DNA from: Campylobacter concisus UNSWCS | GTDB taxonomy: Bacteria; Campylobacterota; Campylobacteria; Campylobacterales; Campylobacteraceae | DNA length: 64,000 bases | NCBI RefSeq assembly: GCF_000466685.1 | Contig: NZ_ANNG01000009.1 | Location: 1-64,000, forward strand | Reading direction: 5' to 3' | Shown here: positions 61,064 to 64,000 of the stretch, one piece after another | Layout of the letters: each line of letters opens with the position of its first letter | Numbering within the stretch: position 1 is the stretch's first letter | Made by a program: the position numbers and the translations under genes | The notes under the pieces: generated by a model | The model's input: only the letters and a program-made list of their open reading frames with translations | Database searches by the model: none | What the model was told of the DNA's origin: nothing

Positions 61064-61617
61064 TGGCTAAAATTTGTGGTATCGACGAGGCTGGACGTGG
61101 GGCGCTGGCTGGACCACTAAGTGTGGCTGCTTGCGTGCTAAATAGCGAAATTTCTGGCCTAAACGACTCCAAAAAACTAACCGCAAAAAGGCGCGAAGAG
61201 CTCTTTAAAGAGATCACAAAAAGCTCAAATTTCCTCATCGCCTACTTCTCAAACACCCAGATAGACGAGCTTGGGCTAAGCGAGTGCCTAAGGCGTGCGC
61301 TCAAACTTTTCAAGGCGCATTTTGAGGGCTTTGAGATCATTTATGATGGAAATTTAGACTACGGCGTTGGCATCACGACGATGATAAAGGCTGATGGCAA
61401 GGTCGCTGGGGTAAGTGCAGCCAGCATCCTAGCAAAAGTAAGCCGTGACCGCTTGATGAACGGCTGGGATAAATTTTACCCAGCATACGGCTTTGCAGGG
61501 CACAAAGGATATGGCACAAAGTCACACCTAGAAGCCATAGCTAAATTTGGCTACTCAGACTTTCATAGAAAAAGCTTTGTCATAAAGCCAAAACTAGCTC
61601 AAAGCTCGCTATTTTAG
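61063..61617 (+). CDS. rnhB: Ribonuclease HII
   Basis: The 184-residue enzyme removes RNA from DNA-RNA hybrids, including single ribonucleotides. The catalytic block is [14 protein letters not shown] (Asp and Glu near residues 7-8), followed by [13 protein letters not shown] (about 35), an Asp in IIYDGNLDY (about 95) and [20 protein letters not shown] (about 110-129). Translation is coupled to the upstream gene by a 1-base overlap. Its end overlaps the convergent DUF4153 gene by 9 bases. Confidence 0.96.
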   Translation: MAKICGIDEAGRGALAGPLSVAACVLNSEISGLNDSKKLTAKRREELFKEITKSSNFLIAYFSNTQIDELGLSECLRRALKLFKAHFEGFEIIYDGNLDYGVGITTMIKADGKVAGVSAASILAKVSRDRLMNGWDKFYPAYGFAGHKGYGTKSHLEAIAKFGYSDFHRKSFVIKPKLAQSSLF

Positions 61618-63186
61618 CAACGCATCCTCCATATAAAAAAGCACGCTTGCATCATAAAATTTATAAACTCCGTTTTCTTGCATGATTTCCATAGAGCGCA
61701 GAACAAAGGCGCGCTTGCCTACTTCAAAGAGCAAAAGCTGCTCTTTTAGCCGCTCAAATACCTCAGCGCCAAAGTCGCCATCTGGCTTTAAATTTAGACT
61801 TGCGAGCGCCTTTTCTAGGTGTTTTTGCATATTTATGCTGACGCTTTCATTATCTAGCTGCATAACGAGCTCGTCTCCATTTGTGCTGCTTGTGATGGGC
61901 GTTTTGATGGTCGCATCTTTAACGTTTATAGCTATGCCACTAAAATCTATACTAAATATCTGCCAATTTTTCTGTTCAGCTACCTCAAGACCCACTATAA
62001 ATTTTTTATTTTCTAGTGCAAATTTATCGCCATTTTCTACTAAAAAGTCAAATTTATCTTGCAAAAAGTAGAGCTTCTCTTTGCCTATCTTACTCACGTC
62101 GCCACTTAGCAAGCCGCTACTATCAAGTAAATTTAGCGCTCTTAACTCTCTTAGTAAAAGCTCTTTTTGAGAATTTAGCACAAGCTGCTTTGTATCAAGG
62201 ACAAAATGGGTGAAAAATATGCCAAATATCATGAAAAATGCTAGAAATTTATAAGAGAAATTTCTAAGAAATATCATCACAAAATAGCTCAAATTTGCAA
62301 ATATCACGCAGGCGATGAGATATATCCTGGGCTCACTTAGGCCGTACTCGCCGACCCTATGCAAAACGCCCCACCAAAGCATTATGCTAGGCAAGATGAC
62401 AAAAAGTGGCAAGAGCTTAAAAATTTGATCATAAATTTGGCTTTTGATAAGTAAATTTAGCCCTCTTAAAACAAAGCCGGCTATCAAGCAGGCAAGCACG
62501 ATATAGGCCACTCCGCCTCGTGGCAGCTCAAGCAAAACAAGCCTATAAATGCAGTATAAATTTAAAAGCGCCACATAGATGATAAGCACGGGATTTAGGA
62601 TGAAATTTATGGCGATCTTGATGAAATTTAAGAGCCTGTACTCGCTAAATTTACTCTCAAAAAAGATAAATAGACAAGGCAGACCAAAAGAGGCCAGTGT
62701 CAGATAGAGCCTTTGCGTCCTGTGGCTGGTTAGAAGCTCTAAATCAAAAAGGTAGTTAAGCCCTGCACAAACAGCCACAATGCCAAGAAAAAATAGGTGA
62801 AAAAGGGCAAATGAGATGAGTAAATTTAAAAGTCTTGCTAGGCTCCCTCTTATAAATTTCTCATTATCATTGGCAAAATTTAAAGAAAATAAAAGCACAA
62901 AAGCCATGATATAAAGTGCCACAAGATCGCTGGCATGACCGCTTAGCTTAAGGCCAAAAAAGTAAAGTGTTGCGCCAAATATCAAAAAATATAAAGGGAG
63001 TAAAATTTGCCTTTTATTTAGATAGATAGCGACCAAAAGCAGTGGCTCAAGCAGCCAAAAACCTCTGTAATCCCCAATGATCTGACTTGAACTAAGAAAG
63101 ATGGTAGGCAGACTAAACGCCAAAATGGTAAGAAACAAAATTTTTTTATCAGCAAATGCAGCTTTTAGCTCGGTGATGATATGCAA
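61609..63186 (-). CDS. DUF4153 membrane protein
   Basis: The 525-residue protein has about 11 hydrophobic segments in residues 15-335 and a soluble C-terminal domain. The segment [20 protein letters not shown] (about 276-295) is the DUF4153 hallmark. The C-terminal part ([20 protein letters not shown]) is predicted outside the membrane and contains beta strands. Function of DUF4153 proteins is not known. The frame begins with [15 protein letters not shown] at 63186. Confidence 0.82.
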   Translation of the reverse strand: MHIITELKAAFADKKILFLTILAFSLPTIFLSSSQIIGDYRGFWLLEPLLLVAIYLNKRQILLPLYFLIFGATLYFFGLKLSGHASDLVALYIMAFVLLFSLNFANDNEKFIRGSLARLLNLLISFALFHLFFLGIVAVCAGLNYLFDLELLTSHRTQRLYLTLASFGLPCLFIFFESKFSEYRLLNFIKIAINFILNPVLIIYVALLNLYCIYRLVLLELPRGGVAYIVLACLIAGFVLRGLNLLIKSQIYDQIFKLLPLFVILPSIMLWWGVLHRVGEYGLSEPRIYLIACVIFANLSYFVMIFLRNFSYKFLAFFMIFGIFFTHFVLDTKQLVLNSQKELLLRELRALNLLDSSGLLSGDVSKIGKEKLYFLQDKFDFLVENGDKFALENKKFIVGLEVAEQKNWQIFSIDFSGIAINVKDATIKTPITSSTNGDELVMQLDNESVSINMQKHLEKALASLNLKPDGDFGAEVFERLKEQLLLFEVGKRAFVLRSMEIMQENGVYKFYDASVLFYMEDALLK

Positions 63187-63208
63187 GGTCGTCCTTTAAA
63201 GGATGAAA

Positions 63209-63231
63209 TTTAGCCACATCGCGTGGCTAAA
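63209..63231. terminator. Hairpin upstream of the DUF4153 gene
   Basis: The stem TTTAGCCAC/GTGGCTAAA with a 5-base loop stands in the 91-base spacer between frr and the DUF4153 gene. With the next hairpin it makes a tandem terminator. Confidence 0.65.
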
Positions 63232-63240
63232 ATGGGGGTT

Positions 63241-63269
63241 TAGAAATTTGCAAGAGGCGCAAATTTCTA
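63241..63269 (-). terminator. Terminator of frr
   Basis: A perfect 11-bp stem TAGAAATTTGC/GCAAATTTCTA with a 7-base loop follows 8 bases after the frr stop codon. Confidence 0.75.
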
Positions 63270-63277
63270 AATGAAAT

Positions 63278-63835
63278 TTATACTTTTAAAAGCTCGGCTT
63301 CTTTCTCTTTTACGAGAGTGTCGATCTTTGCGGTGTAGGTGTCAGTTATCTTTTGAACCTCATCTTGTCCCTTTTTGCTCTCGTCTTCAGTTATAGCCTT
63401 GTCTTTTTCAAGCTTTTTGACCTCGTCGTTTGCGTCTTTTCTAACGTTTCTTATGCTAACTTTTGCCTTTTCGCCCATAGCTTTTGCGTGTTTTGCGTTT
63501 TCTTGGCGTTGCTCGACGGTCATTGGTGGGAAAAATAGCTTAACGCTCTCGCCGTCGCTGTTTGGATTGACGCCGATATTTGCAGCTTGGATGGCTGATG
63601 AGATCGCTTTTATCATGCTCTTTTCCCAAGGCGTGATAGCGATAGTCGAAGCGTCGCTTGTAAGCACGGTGGCTACTTGATTAAGCGGAGTTGGCGAGCC
63701 GTAATAATCGACCATGACATTATCTAGGATGTTGATATTTACCTTGCCAGTTCTAAGCGTTGTAAAATCGCGTTTTAAAGAAGCGATCGCCTTTTCGCAA
63801 CCCTCTTTTTGGGTATCGTAAATTTTATTTAGCAT
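63278..63835 (-). CDS. frr: Ribosome recycling factor
   Basis: The 185-residue protein releases ribosomes from mRNA after termination with EF-G. Landmarks are [20 protein letters not shown] (about 34-53), [17 protein letters not shown] (about 74-90) and [20 protein letters not shown] (about 109-128). Length is the family norm. It overlaps the end of an upstream gene by 11 bases. Confidence 0.97.
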   Translation of the reverse strand: MLNKIYDTQKEGCEKAIASLKRDFTTLRTGKVNINILDNVMVDYYGSPTPLNQVATVLTSDASTIAITPWEKSMIKAISSAIQAANIGVNPNSDGESVKLFFPPMTVEQRQENAKHAKAMGEKAKVSIRNVRKDANDEVKKLEKDKAITEDESKKGQDEVQKITDTYTAKIDTLVKEKEAELLKV

Positions 63836-64000
63836 TGGTGTCCTTTATTAGAAGTTTTGTGCTTCTGTGATGATCTACTTTTAGCGACATTAACACTTTG
63901 CGTTTATCAAGTGGTGGGTTAAATTTACACTCAAAAACGCCATTTGTCATAGGTACTTTTCTAAAGCCGTCAAAGCCAGTCATGAAAAAACTGCCCTCAC
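63825..64000 (-). CDS. C-terminal fragment of an unidentified gene (partial)
   Basis: A minus-strand frame is open from the window edge to a TAA at 63825-63827, 57 residues. It includes [20 protein letters not shown] and ends [12 protein letters not shown]. It overlaps the frr start by 11 bases, as coupled genes do. I do not recognise it; it is not SecG, which often precedes frr in relatives. Codon use fits the neighbourhood. Confidence 0.6.
   Translation of the reverse strand, partial: EGSFFMTGFDGFRKVPMTNGVFECKFNPPLDKRKVLMSLKVDHHRSTKLLIKDTNAK

Noticed and set aside
1-64000. CRISPR arrays, rRNA genes, further tRNAs, prophage or insertion-sequence transposase genes
   Set aside because: No regularly spaced repeats, no rRNA-like sequence, no second cloverleaf and no transposase or integrase frame were seen on either strand.

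Overview
The window looks like a chromosomal segment of an epsilonproteobacterial Campylobacter, most likely close to C. concisus, C. curvus or C. showae. This is inferred from the AT-rich sequence full of AAATTT words, the extended -10 promoters (GGCTATAAT) without clear -35 boxes, a ribosomal superoperon lacking rpmD (L30), a Wolinella/Campylobacter-type clade II nos cluster, and the tkt-ispA-PDZ-ybaB/murE-NifU gene neighbourhood. No database was searched.

Left part (1-19.3 kb): this is a mosaic of housekeeping and accessory genes. It opens with the N-terminus of a LapA-like giant adhesin running off the edge. RidA, a two-subunit class I fumarase, a LemA/DUF3137 pair with an Imm26-like protein, a CorC/HlyC membrane protein, an NSS sodium symporter, a DUF411 protein, an SbmA/BacA-like transporter, an M48 lipoprotein protease, a GNAT enzyme and tRNA-Ser(GGA) follow. 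A CPA1 Na+/H+ antiporter is split by a frameshift. An iron-uptake style operon (PepSY membrane protein, TonB receptor, small cytochrome-like membrane protein) follows, and its receptor is frameshifted inside the signal peptide. Three copies of a self-complementary repeat of about 125 bp lie here, two of them bracketing a structured module of about 190 bp.

Middle (19.3-44 kb): a ten-gene minus-strand cluster for nitrous oxide respiration comes first: a beta-propeller protein, nosZ, nosB, nosD, nosG, nosC1, nosC2, nosH, nosF and nosY. NosZ reduces N2O in the periplasm; NosG/H and the C1/C2 cytochromes are thought to bring electrons from menaquinol; NosD/F/Y help build the copper-sulfur centre. 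On the plus strand are moaC, a DUF493 gene and a helical DUF6781-like gene. After these, on the minus strand, come uppP, tkt, a polyprenyl synthase gene, a PDZ protein, ybaB, panD, a lipoprotein, murE, a small helical protein and a NifU-type protein. A NitT/TauT-type ABC transporter operon is headed by a small protein that keeps the four cysteine positions of the [FeFe]-hydrogenase H-cluster domain.

Right part (44.7-64 kb): the S10-spc-alpha ribosomal superoperon runs on the minus strand from rpsJ to rplQ, with secY, map, infA and rpoA inside, a recognisable promoter and structured leader at its start, and a strong terminator at its end. Beyond it are an AAA ATPase, a secreted protein of unknown function, rnhB, a DUF4153 membrane protein, frr, and the tail of one more gene at the window edge.
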